DNA of 64,000 bases from Candidatus Tectimicrobiota bacterium (lineage in GTDB: Bacteria > Tectomicrobia > Entotheonellia > Entotheonellales > Entotheonellaceae). How positions within the stretch are numbered: the stretch's first letter is position 1; the number at the start of each line of letters is the position of its first letter. The stretch is taken from NCBI GenBank assembly GCA_026005175.1, contig BPKO01000003.1, forward strand, positions 347,489 to 411,488. The letters are read 5' to 3'. The notes under the pieces were generated by a model. The model saw nothing but the letters and a program-made list of their open reading frames with translations, ran no database searches and was not told the origin of the DNA. Below are positions 8,899 through 17,355 of the stretch, piece by piece. Both the position numbers and the translations under genes were made by a program.

Positions 8899-11312
8899 CG
8901 TTCAGCGCGCGGCTGGATGGCAGAAAACTGCTCGCGGTCGAGGCGGTGGATGTCGCGGCGCAGGTCTGGGGGTGGGGTGGCCGCGGGGGTCGGCTGGGTG
9001 CCGTCGACAAAGGCCTCAAACAGCGTCGGTTCCTGGGTGGCGGCGGTGGCCAGCCGGCCGCTTTGCGCTTCGATGCGCACGAAGCGCACCCCGGGCGGAG
9101 CGGGAAAATCGGTGATGGGCTGCTCTTTTACCGCCTCGCGCATGAAGTCGAGCCAGATGGGGCTTGCCACCCGCCCGCCGGTCTCGCGATAGCCCAGGGT
9201 GGTGCGGTCGTCCATGCCCACCCACACCCCGGCCAGCAGCTCCGGGGTGTAGCCGATGAACCAGGCGTCGCGGAACTCGTTGGTGGTTCCCGTCTTGCCT
9301 GCCGCCGGGCGGCCCAGGGCGCGCACGCGGCGCCCGGTGCCGTGCTCGATCACCCCTTGCAGCAGGCTGGTCATGACGTAGGCCAGCTCCGGGGACATGG
9401 CCCGGCGCGCCTGTGGCAAATGCTCCTCCAGCACCTTGCCGTGGCGGTCGACGATGCGGGTGATGAACAGCGGCGGCACGTACATGCCGGCGTTGGCAAA
9501 GACGCCGTAGGCGGCGGCCAGCTCGAGGAGGGTAACGTCCGAGGCGCCCAGCGCCAGGGAGAGATACGGGGCAAGCGGGCTGGTGATGCCCAGGCGGCGG
9601 GCGTAAGCCAGCACCGCCGGCACGCCGATTTTGTCTGCCACCCGCACCGTCACCAGGTTGCGCGAATGGGCCAAGGCGGTGCGCAGCGTCGTTGGCCCGT
9701 AAAACTTCTCCGAGTAGTTCTCCGGCTTCCAGTAGGTGTCGGGCTCTGCCCCTGGCTTGACCACCGGCGCGTCGATCACGATCGAGGCCGGCGTCATGCC
9801 AGCCTCGAGGGCCGCGGCGTAAACGATCGGCTTGAACGCCGAGCCCGGCTGCCGCTGCGCCTGCACAGCGCGGTTGAACTGGCTGCGGGCAAAGTCATAC
9901 CCGCCCACCATGGCCAGCACTTCCCCGGTGCCCACTTCCATGGCCACCAGCGCGCCTTCCACGGCCGGCTCCTGCTCCAGGAAGAGGCGGTGCGCCTTGC
10001 CGGCGGGATCGACCGCCAGCACCCGTACCGCGATGACGTCGCCGCGCTGGAAGATCTCCTCGGCTCGCAGCGGCCGGCGCCAGGCATAGTCCTGCTGCAG
10101 GTTCGCCTCCCGCACCCAGGCAAACCCTTCGGCGGGAAGCAGGCCGCGGCCGGCTTTCACCGCCACCACCACTTCGTCGGGGTGCACCTCGAGCACCACC
10201 CCGGGCAAGACCTCGCCCACGCGCACCGTGGGATCGCCGTCGGGCATGGTGACCGCCTGAATGCGCGCCGCATCTACTGCCGCCTCGCCGGTCAGCACCA
10301 GGCGCTTAAGTGGCCCGCGATAGCCGCGGCGCTTGTCAATAGCCCGCAAGCCCTCACGCAGCGCCCGCTCTGCCGCCTGCTGCAAGCGCAAGTCCAGGGT
10401 GGTATGCACGGCGAAGCCGCCGCGGTAAAGCGCCGTGGCGCCATAGTGCTCTTCGAGGTACTGGCGCACGTACTCGACAAAATAGGGGGCCTGCCGGGCA
10501 GGCTCCGGCTTGGGGCGCAGAACCAGGGGCGCTTGCTGTGCTGCCTGCGCCTGCGCCGCGGTGATGTAGCCCTCTTCCACCATGCGCCGCAGCACGTGAT
10601 CGCGCCGCTTGCGGCTCAGCTCCGGGTTGACCAGCGGCGAGTAGCGGTTGGGCGCCCGCGGCAGCCCGGCAATCAGCGCCGCTTCGCTGAGGGTGAGCTC
10701 GCTAACCGACTTGCCAAAGTAGGTCTGTGCTGCCGCTTCCACCCCATAGGCGTTGTGGCCGTAAAAGATCTGGTTCAGGTACATCTCCAGGATCTGGTCC
10801 TTGCTAAAGCGCCGCTCGATGCGCAGGGCCAGGATGACTTCTCGCAGCTTGCGCTTCAGGGTGCGCTCGCGGGTAAGAAACAGGGTGCGTGCCAGCTGCT
10901 GGGTGATGGTGCTCGCCCCTTCGCGCACTTCTCCGGCACGCAGGTTGGTCCACAGCGCCCGCAGGATGCCCAGCACGTCAATGCCGTGGTGGGTGTAGAA
11001 ACGGCTGTCCTCTACGGCGACGGTGGCCTGGCGCAGGGGCTGCGGGATGGCCTCCAGCGGGACGAGAAAGCGCTTTTCGACGAAGAAATCGGCTAGGGGC
11101 TGGCCGTGGCGGTCGTAGACGGTGGTCACCAGGCTGGGCTGGTAGCGGGTCAGCTCCTCGACGCTGGGCAAATCGGCGGCAAGCTCCCGGTACAGCGCCA
11201 GTGCCGCCACGAGGCCGCCCAGCAAGCCGAGGCCTGCCAGCAAGGCGCTGCCCCACAGCAGGAAACGTAGAAGCCGCCGCGGGCGGTCGTTGGGAGCGCC
11301 GGTCTCTCTCAT
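8895..11312 (-). CDS. mrcA: Penicillin-binding protein 1A (bifunctional transglycosylase/transpeptidase)
   Basis: An 805-residue class A PBP that polymerises glycan strands and cross-links peptides at the outer face of the inner membrane. It has a cytoplasmic stub and one TM helix (about 14-40). The GT51 domain carries catalytic E101 in EDSRFYTHHG. An OB-like insert (about 345-440) is followed by a transpeptidase domain with S491xxK494, S550RN and K673TG. The 3' end overlaps the end of the LpoA-like gene by 4 bases, and the start lies 16 bases after the UDG stop, so UDG and PBP1A may be co-transcribed. Confidence 0.95.
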   Translation of the reverse strand: MRETGAPNDRPRRLLRFLLWGSALLAGLGLLGGLVAALALYRELAADLPSVEELTRYQPSLVTTVYDRHGQPLADFFVEKRFLVPLEAIPQPLRQATVAVEDSRFYTHHGIDVLGILRALWTNLRAGEVREGASTITQQLARTLFLTRERTLKRKLREVILALRIERRFSKDQILEMYLNQIFYGHNAYGVEAAAQTYFGKSVSELTLSEAALIAGLPRAPNRYSPLVNPELSRKRRDHVLRRMVEEGYITAAQAQAAQQAPLVLRPKPEPARQAPYFVEYVRQYLEEHYGATALYRGGFAVHTTLDLRLQQAAERALREGLRAIDKRRGYRGPLKRLVLTGEAAVDAARIQAVTMPDGDPTVRVGEVLPGVVLEVHPDEVVVAVKAGRGLLPAEGFAWVREANLQQDYAWRRPLRAEEIFQRGDVIAVRVLAVDPAGKAHRLFLEQEPAVEGALVAMEVGTGEVLAMVGGYDFARSQFNRAVQAQRQPGSAFKPIVYAAALEAGMTPASIVIDAPVVKPGAEPDTYWKPENYSEKFYGPTTLRTALAHSRNLVTVRVADKIGVPAVLAYARRLGITSPLAPYLSLALGASDVTLLELAAAYGVFANAGMYVPPLFITRIVDRHGKVLEEHLPQARRAMSPELAYVMTSLLQGVIEHGTGRRVRALGRPAAGKTGTTNEFRDAWFIGYTPELLAGVWVGMDDRTTLGYRETGGRVASPIWLDFMREAVKEQPITDFPAPPGVRFVRIEAQSGRLATAATQEPTLFEAFVDGTQPTPAATPPPDLRRDIHRLDREQFSAIQPRAER

Positions 11313-11328
11313 GGCAGGCTCGCTCTGC

Positions 11329-12024
11329 TTATCGCAGGCCCAGCTCGCGCTGGATGCACTGCATGTCGTGCCACACCGCCCGCTTGGCCTGCGGATTGCG
11401 CAGCAGGTAAGCGGGGTGGTACGTGGGCATCACTTTTACCTCGCCCAGGCTGTGGAAGCGACCGCGCAAGCGGGTGATTTTCTCGTCGGTGCGCAGCAGC
11501 GTCTGGGCGGCAAAGGTGCCCAGGGCGCAGATCACGCGCGGCCGCAGGCAAGCCAGCTGCGCTTCGAGCAGGGGGCGGCAGGCGGCGATTTCGTCGGGCA
11601 GCGGGTTGCGGTTGTGCGGCGGCCGGCACTTCACCACGTTGAGAATGTAAACCTGCTCGCGCCGCAAGCCGATGGCCTCGATGATGCGCGTCAGCAGCTC
11701 CCCGGCCGGCCCCACAAAGGGCTCTCCCCGGCGGTCTTCTTCATAGCCGGGCGCTTCGCCCACGAACACCAGCGAGGCTGCCGGATCGCCCACCCCAAAG
11801 ACCACCTGGGTTCGCGTCTGGTGCAGGCGGCAGTTGCGGCACGCCCGCGCCACTTCGGCCAGCTGCTGCAAGCGCTGCGCCGCGTCGGCAGGGGGCGGCG
11901 CGGCCGCCACGGCGGCCTGTGGCCTTGGCGGCCGCAGCGGCAGGTCCTCGACACCCAGCAGCTGCAAGTACTCGAGATAGCGGCGCAAGGCAGCAGCCGC
12001 TTCCGCCACGGTCGCGTGCGGCAT
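11329..12024 (-). CDS. Uracil-DNA glycosylase, family 4 (Fe-S)
   Basis: A 231-residue glycosylase that removes uracil from DNA. Motif 1 is GEAPGYEED, and motif 2 is HPAYLLRN near residue 203. The four iron-sulphur cysteines are C62, C65, C133 and C149. Family 4 enzymes often carry an N-terminal extension, here about 50 residues rich in Ala and Pro. It follows coaBC by 3 bases, suggesting an operon yicC-gmk-coaBC-udg-mrcA. Confidence 0.93.
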   Translation of the reverse strand: MPHATVAEAAAALRRYLEYLQLLGVEDLPLRPPRPQAAVAAAPPPADAAQRLQQLAEVARACRNCRLHQTRTQVVFGVGDPAASLVFVGEAPGYEEDRRGEPFVGPAGELLTRIIEAIGLRREQVYILNVVKCRPPHNRNPLPDEIAACRPLLEAQLACLRPRVICALGTFAAQTLLRTDEKITRLRGRFHSLGEVKVMPTYHPAYLLRNPQAKRAVWHDMQCIQRELGLR

Positions 12025-12027
12025 CGC

Positions 12028-13245
12028 TTAGCTCCGTGCCTTCTGCGCCAGCAGCGCCTGCACCCGGTCCAGAATGCACGCCGCGAGCTGCTTCTTGCTC
12101 ATGGTGGGCAGCTCCTCCACCTGGCCGCTGGCGTGCAGGATGCGTACCCGATTGAAGTCGCTGGCAAAGCCCAGCGTGGGGTCGGTAACGTCGTTGGCCA
12201 CGATGAAGTCGAGGTGCTTTTTCTGGAGCTTCTCCTGGGCGTGGCGCAGCAAGTCCTGCGTTTCGGCAGCAAAGCCCACCAGGATGCGCTCGCCTTTCTG
12301 AGCGCCCAGCTCGGCCAGGATGTCGGGGTTGCGCTCCAGCTCGATCACCACCGCCGCTTCGTCTTTCTTGACCTTGTGCGTGGCCACCGCCTTGGGGCGA
12401 AAGTCGGCCACCGCCGCCGTCTTGATCACCACGTGCGCTGCCGGGGCATGGGCCAGCACCGCCTCCCGCATCTCCAGCGCGGTGCGCACCCGCACACACT
12501 CCACCCCAGGGGGCGCTTCCAGGTGGGTGGGCCCGGTTACCAGCACCACGCGGGCACCGCGCCGCTGCGCCAGCTCGGCAATGGCAAAACCGGTCTTGCC
12601 CGAAGAGCGGTTGGAGATATGGCGCACGGGATCGATGGGCTCTTGTGTGGGGCCGGCGGTCACCAGCACCACTTTGCCGGCCAGCGCCGAGGCCTCCTGC
12701 AAGCAGGCCGCCACTTCCTGCACCAGCGCCGCGGGGTCGAGGCTCCACGCCGCCTCTTCCCCCTCGGGCAGCGCCGGCTCGGCCTGCTCGTAAAGCACCA
12801 TGCCTGCCTCGCGCAGCCGCCGCAAGTTGTGCTGCACCAGCGGGTGCTGGTAGGCAGGGGCTTTTCCCGGAAAAGCCACCACGGTGAGGCCGCGGTGCAG
12901 CAGCGCCGCCCGCACCAGGGGCTCGTCGGCACACGCGGTGGCCAGCTTGGCCAGCAGGGCGGGCGTGGCTGGCACCACCACCAGGGCGTCGAGCCCGCGC
13001 ACCAGCGCTTCTAAAGGACGAAACGCCGTGCCCTGGAGCAGGCCATAGGGCTGGTCGGCGGGGATCACTTCCTCACTGGTCAGGCTCTGAAACGTCAGGG
13101 CGGGGACAAAGGCCTCGGTTTCCGCGCTCAGCACCACGCGCACGCGGGCGCCCGCCCGCTGCAAGGCCCGCAGCACCTCCACGGCGAGCCATGCCAGGGG
13201 CCCACCGCCGGCACCCAGAAGCACGTGCTTGTGCTGGAGCATCAC
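12028..13245 (-). CDS. coaBC: CoaBC with degenerate CoaC half: phosphopantothenate-cysteine ligase
   Basis: A 405-residue protein for coenzyme A synthesis. The C-terminal CoaB ligase half is intact: SNRSSG at 211-216, KVKK at 291-294, NPDI at 306-309 and VGFAAET. The N-terminal CoaC flavoprotein half keeps the fold (VVPATPALLAKLA) but lacks the active-site His region, the PAMN substrate motif (FPGKAP instead) and the cysteine-containing ACGD flap. The ligase is probably active and the decarboxylase probably not. The start overlaps the gmk stop by 4 bases. rpoZ, usual between these genes, is absent. Confidence 0.88.
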   Translation of the reverse strand: MMLQHKHVLLGAGGGPLAWLAVEVLRALQRAGARVRVVLSAETEAFVPALTFQSLTSEEVIPADQPYGLLQGTAFRPLEALVRGLDALVVVPATPALLAKLATACADEPLVRAALLHRGLTVVAFPGKAPAYQHPLVQHNLRRLREAGMVLYEQAEPALPEGEEAAWSLDPAALVQEVAACLQEASALAGKVVLVTAGPTQEPIDPVRHISNRSSGKTGFAIAELAQRRGARVVLVTGPTHLEAPPGVECVRVRTALEMREAVLAHAPAAHVVIKTAAVADFRPKAVATHKVKKDEAAVVIELERNPDILAELGAQKGERILVGFAAETQDLLRHAQEKLQKKHLDFIVANDVTDPTLGFASDFNRVRILHASGQVEELPTMSKKQLAACILDRVQALLAQKARS

Positions 13246-13889
13246 CCGTCCTCGGTGGCAGGGGTGGCGGCCTGGAGGAGGCCGCTTACCAGGGCACAGC
13301 CCACGCGCCGCACGCGATGGCGCTCGGCGACGACGATCGCCCGCAGCACCGCCACCGCTTTGGCCAGCTCGTCGTTGACCACCACGTAGTCGTACTCAGT
13401 ATAGTGCGCCAGCTCTTGGCGGGCAACCGCCAGGCGCCGGGCCACCGCGGCCGGCGACTCCGAACCGCGCTGCTGCAGCCGCGCCCGCAGCACCTCCCAC
13501 GAGGGGGGAAGGACGAAGACAAACACCGCGTCGAGGCCGGCCGCCCGCAGCTGTGCTGCCCCCTGCACGTCGATGGCCAGCAGCACGTCCTTGCCGGCGT
13601 GGGTGGCGGCTTCGACTTGCTGGCGCGAGGTGCCGTACCACTCCCCGTGCACTTCGGCCCACTCCAGGAAGTCTCCGGCAGCCACGTGCTGGCGAAATAC
13701 CTCGCGCGACACAAAGTAGTACTCCCGCCCGTGGCGCTCCCCGGGCCGTGGCGGCCGCGTGGTATACGAGACAGACTGCACCACGTCGTCCAGCTCGGCC
13801 ACCAGGCGCTGGCAGAGGGACGTCTTGCCCGCGCCCGAGGGGGCGGAAACCACAAACAGCACGCCGCGGCGCGTCGGTGTCTTGTCCAT
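13242..13889 (-). CDS. gmk: Guanylate kinase
   Basis: A 215-residue enzyme converting GMP to GDP with ATP. The P-loop APSGAGKTSL is at about residues 16-25. The GMP-binding stretch SYTTRPPRPGERHGREYYF and the lid follow. Length and motifs are normal for the family. Its stop overlaps the coaBC start (ATGA), and it lies 21 bases downstream of yicC, forming the yicC-gmk-coaBC cluster seen in many proteobacteria. Confidence 0.95.
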   Translation of the reverse strand: MDKTPTRRGVLFVVSAPSGAGKTSLCQRLVAELDDVVQSVSYTTRPPRPGERHGREYYFVSREVFRQHVAAGDFLEWAEVHGEWYGTSRQQVEAATHAGKDVLLAIDVQGAAQLRAAGLDAVFVFVLPPSWEVLRARLQQRGSESPAAVARRLAVARQELAHYTEYDYVVVNDELAKAVAVLRAIVVAERHRVRRVGCALVSGLLQAATPATEDG

Positions 13890-13910
13890 GCGGTGCTCCT
13901 GCCGGCGCCG

Positions 13911-14786
13911 CTACTCGATATTCTGGATCTGCTCGCGCATTTTTTCGAGCTCGCTTTTGAGGTCTACCACCTGCTGGGAAAGCAAGGCGTCGTTGCCTTT
14001 GGCCCCGATGGTATTCACCTCGCGGTGCATTTCCTGCACCAGGAAGTCCAGCTTGCGCCCCACCGGCCCGGCCTCGGCCAGCAGGCGCTCGCACGCCGCC
14101 ACGTGCGAGGCGAGGCGGGTGAGCTCTTCGGCAATGTCGGCGCGCTCGGCAAACAGCACCACCTCCTGGGCCAGCCGCTCGGCCGCCACGGGCACCTCGG
14201 GGAAGAGCTCCTGCAGGCGCTGCTGCAGCCGCTGGCGGTACTCGGCAACCACCACCGCGCTGCGCTGGCGAAGGGCTTCCAGGTGCGCGGCGACGGTGCG
14301 CAGGCGCTCCTGCAGGTCGCGGCGGAGGAACTCCCCTTCCTGGGCGCGCATGGCACACAGGGCCTGCAGGGCCTCACGTAACCCCTGGGCCAGCACCTCC
14401 CACAGCGCCTCGAGGTCGGCCGTTGCCTCTTCCACCCGCAAAATGTCGCGCAGGCCAAGCACCAAGGCGAGGTCGACGGTGCCCGGCAGCTGCAAGGCCT
14501 CCTGGAGCTGCTGCAAGGCCTGGCAGTACTGGCGGGCCAGAGCCACGTCGAGCGCCAGGGTGCGGCCGCTGCCGCCGCTGTCCTGGGGCACGACGCGCAC
14601 TTCCACCCGCCCCCGCGTCACGTAAGTAGCAATGAGCTGGCGCATGCGGGGCTCCAGCGGGGCATAGGTGGGGGGGCAGCGCAGGGCGATATCGAGAAAG
14701 CGGTGGTTGACCGAGCGCACTTCCACCAGCAAGGCCAAGTCGCCTTGCCGCACTTCGCTGCGGCCATAGCCAGTCATGCTGTGCAT
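13911..14786 (-). CDS. yicC: YicC/YloC family endoribonuclease
   Basis: A 291-residue protein with the family signature at both ends: MHSMTGYGR and SVNHRFLDI at the N-terminus, and the DUF1732 tail with RKLDFLVQEMHREVNTIGAKGND. YicC proteins are metal-dependent endoribonucleases that act on small RNAs. It heads the gmk-coaBC cluster and follows the secreted-protein gene by 15 bases. Confidence 0.93.
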   Translation of the reverse strand: MHSMTGYGRSEVRQGDLALLVEVRSVNHRFLDIALRCPPTYAPLEPRMRQLIATYVTRGRVEVRVVPQDSGGSGRTLALDVALARQYCQALQQLQEALQLPGTVDLALVLGLRDILRVEEATADLEALWEVLAQGLREALQALCAMRAQEGEFLRRDLQERLRTVAAHLEALRQRSAVVVAEYRQRLQQRLQELFPEVPVAAERLAQEVVLFAERADIAEELTRLASHVAACERLLAEAGPVGRKLDFLVQEMHREVNTIGAKGNDALLSQQVVDLKSELEKMREQIQNIE

Positions 14787-14801
14787 GGCGCTCGCTCCGT
14801 G

Positions 14802-15677
14802 CTAGCTGTCCTGGCCGCTTTCCGCGGCTTGGCGCGCTGCCTGCAGCACGGGAAGCACGCGCGCGGCAAGCTGCCGGGCCGCTTTCTCCAGCGCCTGCCG
14901 GCGCGCCAGCACCGCATCGCCGTGCAGCACCGTGGTTTCGACTTGCTCGCGGGCAAGCGCTTGCGTGGCGCCGGCGGCAAACACGGCAAGGGTGGCGGTG
15001 GCTTGCACCGCATGCAAGGCCAGGCCGGCCACCTGGCTCTGGAGCTCGTGCGCTTCGGCCTGACTAAGTAGCACGAAGTCCACCCCTTTCTCCTGCCCTT
15101 CCTGCAAAACCCGCGCTTCCGGCAGGGCCTCTGTCGCGGCAGTAACCTCAAAGCCCTGCTCGCCGAGGGCCGAGCGCAGCACGCTCGCCACCACCCCCGG
15201 CAGAGCAGCGGCAAGGCCACCTCCCTCGCCCGGCGCCTCGCGCACCGCCAGCAGCACCCGCCCGCGCTGCCGCTGCGTCAGCCCCAAGGCGGTAAGACGA
15301 GCAGTGACGTCAGCGACCGCCACTTCGACCTCCAGCCCCATGCGGTAGACTTTCTGCCCCACGTCGGGGTATTCCCACAAGATACGGTAGCTGCGGATGT
15401 AGCGCAGGGTGCTGGCAAACAGCTCGCGCTCAAGCGTCTGGCGCCGCGCCAGCTGCACTTCGGGCGGCACCAGCTCGGCCACCACCCGCTCCAGCGCCTC
15501 GCGCAGGGCGCCCTCGAGGGCACGGCGGCGTGCGGCCGCCTCGTCGCGCCGCACGATGGCCCCCACCCCTTCCACCGTTTGCACCGCGGGCACGGCCAGC
15601 CCCGGGCTGGCAAGGAGCAGGACGGCGGCAAGCACGCCCAGCCAGGGCCGGACTCGCAGGCGACCGCCGCTGGCCAT
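14802..15677 (-). CDS. Secreted protein with FlgT N-domain/LPP20-like start
   Basis: A 291-residue protein with a clear signal peptide (LGVLAAVLLLASPGLA, cleavage near residue 27). After it comes VEGVGAIVRRDEAAARRRAL, the pattern I associate with FlgT/LPP20-type periplasmic domains (a short strand, then an Ala/Arg-rich helix). The rest is alpha/beta with no catalytic motif I recognise. The ATG at 15677 was chosen because it starts directly at the signal peptide. It sits between the pseudouridine synthase and yicC on the same strand. Function unknown; possibly an outer-membrane-associated assembly factor. Confidence 0.65.
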   Translation of the reverse strand: MASGGRLRVRPWLGVLAAVLLLASPGLAVPAVQTVEGVGAIVRRDEAAARRRALEGALREALERVVAELVPPEVQLARRQTLERELFASTLRYIRSYRILWEYPDVGQKVYRMGLEVEVAVADVTARLTALGLTQRQRGRVLLAVREAPGEGGGLAAALPGVVASVLRSALGEQGFEVTAATEALPEARVLQEGQEKGVDFVLLSQAEAHELQSQVAGLALHAVQATATLAVFAAGATQALAREQVETTVLHGDAVLARRQALEKAARQLAARVLPVLQAARQAAESGQDS

Positions 15678-15681
15678 GGGG

Positions 15682-16425
15682 CTACGACGCCTTCTTTTCC
15701 AGCTGGCAGACGCGGCGCAGGCGAGCCACCTCGTGGGCCTCCAGGTACCGGTAGGCCCCCGGCGGCAAGCCGGCAAGGGTGAGCGGTCCCATGGCCACGC
15801 GGATGAGCCGCTTGACCGTATGCCCGCCGCAGCGCTGCAGCATGCGGTGTACCTGGCGGTGCTTGCCCTCGTAGAGGGTGATGCGCAGCCAGCAAGACTT
15901 TTCTGCGCGCCGCACCACTTCCACGCCGGCCGGCAAAGTCTTGCCGTCTTCGAGCACCACGCCGCGCCGCAGGCGCTCTAGGTCCTTTTCGGCCACGATG
16001 CCCTGCACTTTCACCAGGTAGACGCGGGGAATGCGGTAGCGCGGGTGCAGCAAGCGAGCGGCCAGCTCACCGTCGTTGGTGAGCAGCAAGACCCCTTCGG
16101 AGTTGTAGTCGAGACGGCCGACGGGAAACAGGCGGCCAGGCTGGCGCTTGAGCAAGTCAAAGACGGTAGGGCGGCCGCGCTCGTCACGGCAGGTGGTCAC
16201 GCAGCCCCGGGGCTTGTGCAGCAGGAGATAGACCAGCGGCACTCGGGCTGCCACGCGGCGGCCATCGACTTTGACCACGTCGGCGTCGGGGTCCACTTTG
16301 GTGCCGAGCACGGTCACCGGGCGCGCGTTGACCGTCACCCGTCCCTGCCGGATGAGCGCCTCGGCCTGCCGCCGCGACGCCACCCCGGCGTGTGCCAGGA
16401 ACTTTTGCAACCGCATGGCCGGCAT
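15682..16425 (-). CDS. Pseudouridine synthase, RsuA/RluB family
   Basis: An N-terminal S4 RNA-binding domain (MRLQKFLAHAGVASRRQAEALI) is followed by the catalytic domain with VGRLDYNSEGVLLLTND containing the catalytic Asp. The family makes pseudouridine in 23S rRNA (RluB) or 16S rRNA (RsuA); the length and linker favour RluB-like, but the target is not certain. AAGGAGGT lies 10 bases before the ATG at 16425, which decides the start over an upstream GTG. The stop lies 4 bases upstream of the secreted-protein start. Confidence 0.92.
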   Translation of the reverse strand: MPAMRLQKFLAHAGVASRRQAEALIRQGRVTVNARPVTVLGTKVDPDADVVKVDGRRVAARVPLVYLLLHKPRGCVTTCRDERGRPTVFDLLKRQPGRLFPVGRLDYNSEGVLLLTNDGELAARLLHPRYRIPRVYLVKVQGIVAEKDLERLRRGVVLEDGKTLPAGVEVVRRAEKSCWLRITLYEGKHRQVHRMLQRCGGHTVKRLIRVAMGPLTLAGLPPGAYRYLEAHEVARLRRVCQLEKKAS

Positions 16426-16477
16426 GCGCACTTGCACCTCCTTTCTGGGGAGATTGTAGGAAGCGCGGGGTGGGGCG

Positions 16478-17260
16478 TCAACCGCCCGCCTCAGAAGCCG
16501 CGGGGTCAGAAGCCAGCAGCGCCAGCAAGCGCGCCGGGTGGTTCGTGAAAATCCCGTCTACCCCCCAGCCAAGCAGCCGGCGCATCTCGCGCGCTTTGTC
16601 CACGGTAAAAACGCGCACCGGAATGCCCGCAGCGCGCAGGGAAGCAAGCAGCCCCGCGGAGACGCCGTACTTGCTCAGGTGGAGCGCCTGCGCCCCCAGG
16701 CGCTCCAGCAGGGCCGGGGCTTCACGGGGGCAGCGGCGGCTGAGCAGCGCCAGGGCCACCTCGGGACAGCAGTCGCGGAAGGCGGCCAGCACCTCGGCAT
16801 CAAACGACGACACCACCACGCCGTGGCCGTAGCCGCTGCGGCGGATGACCTCGGCCACACGCTGCGCCAGCAGCGGCCGCGGCGTCTGCGTGCCGTTGAC
16901 TTTGATCTCCACGTTGACCCGCGCCTTGCCGGCGGCCAGGGCCAGCACTTCCTCCAGGGTGGGAATGCGCTCGCCGCGAAAGGCGGGAGCAAACCAGCTT
17001 CCGGCATCGAGGCGCCGCAGCTCTTGCCACGACAGCTGCGCCACCGCCCCGCGGCCGTCGGTGGTGCGGTCGACGCGGGCGTCGTGGATCACCACCACGG
17101 TGCCGTCCCGCGTGCACTGCACGTCGCACTCCAGCATGTCGACCCCCAGTGCCAAGGCGCGCAGGAAGGCCGCCCGGGTGTTTTCAGGACACTCCCCCGC
17201 CGCGCCGCGGTGGGCGATGACCAGCACGGAACGGCGCGGGGGAAGGGCGATTGCGGGCAC
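16478..17260 (-). CDS. Glycerophosphodiester phosphodiesterase
   Basis: A 260-residue GDPD with the catalytic HRGAAGECPENT motif near residue 17, the metal ligands in ECDVQCTRDG and HD, and the terminal FTNHPARLL. It hydrolyses glycerophosphodiesters to glycerol-3-phosphate and an alcohol. No signal peptide is visible, so it is probably cytoplasmic. The GTG at 17260 follows CCGGAG by 9 bases and places the first strand correctly. It diverges from selA with under 100 bases between them. Confidence 0.9.
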   Translation of the reverse strand: MPAIALPPRRSVLVIAHRGAAGECPENTRAAFLRALALGVDMLECDVQCTRDGTVVVIHDARVDRTTDGRGAVAQLSWQELRRLDAGSWFAPAFRGERIPTLEEVLALAAGKARVNVEIKVNGTQTPRPLLAQRVAEVIRRSGYGHGVVVSSFDAEVLAAFRDCCPEVALALLSRRCPREAPALLERLGAQALHLSKYGVSAGLLASLRAAGIPVRVFTVDKAREMRRLLGWGVDGIFTNHPARLLALLASDPAASEAGG

Positions 17261-17355
17261 GAGGGTGGCTCCGGATGAGGCGCTGGCGTTTTGGCGCCTT
17301 GCACTATACAATACATAGCGCGGCAAGGCACGGTTTTGCAACGGGAGGAGGTGTG

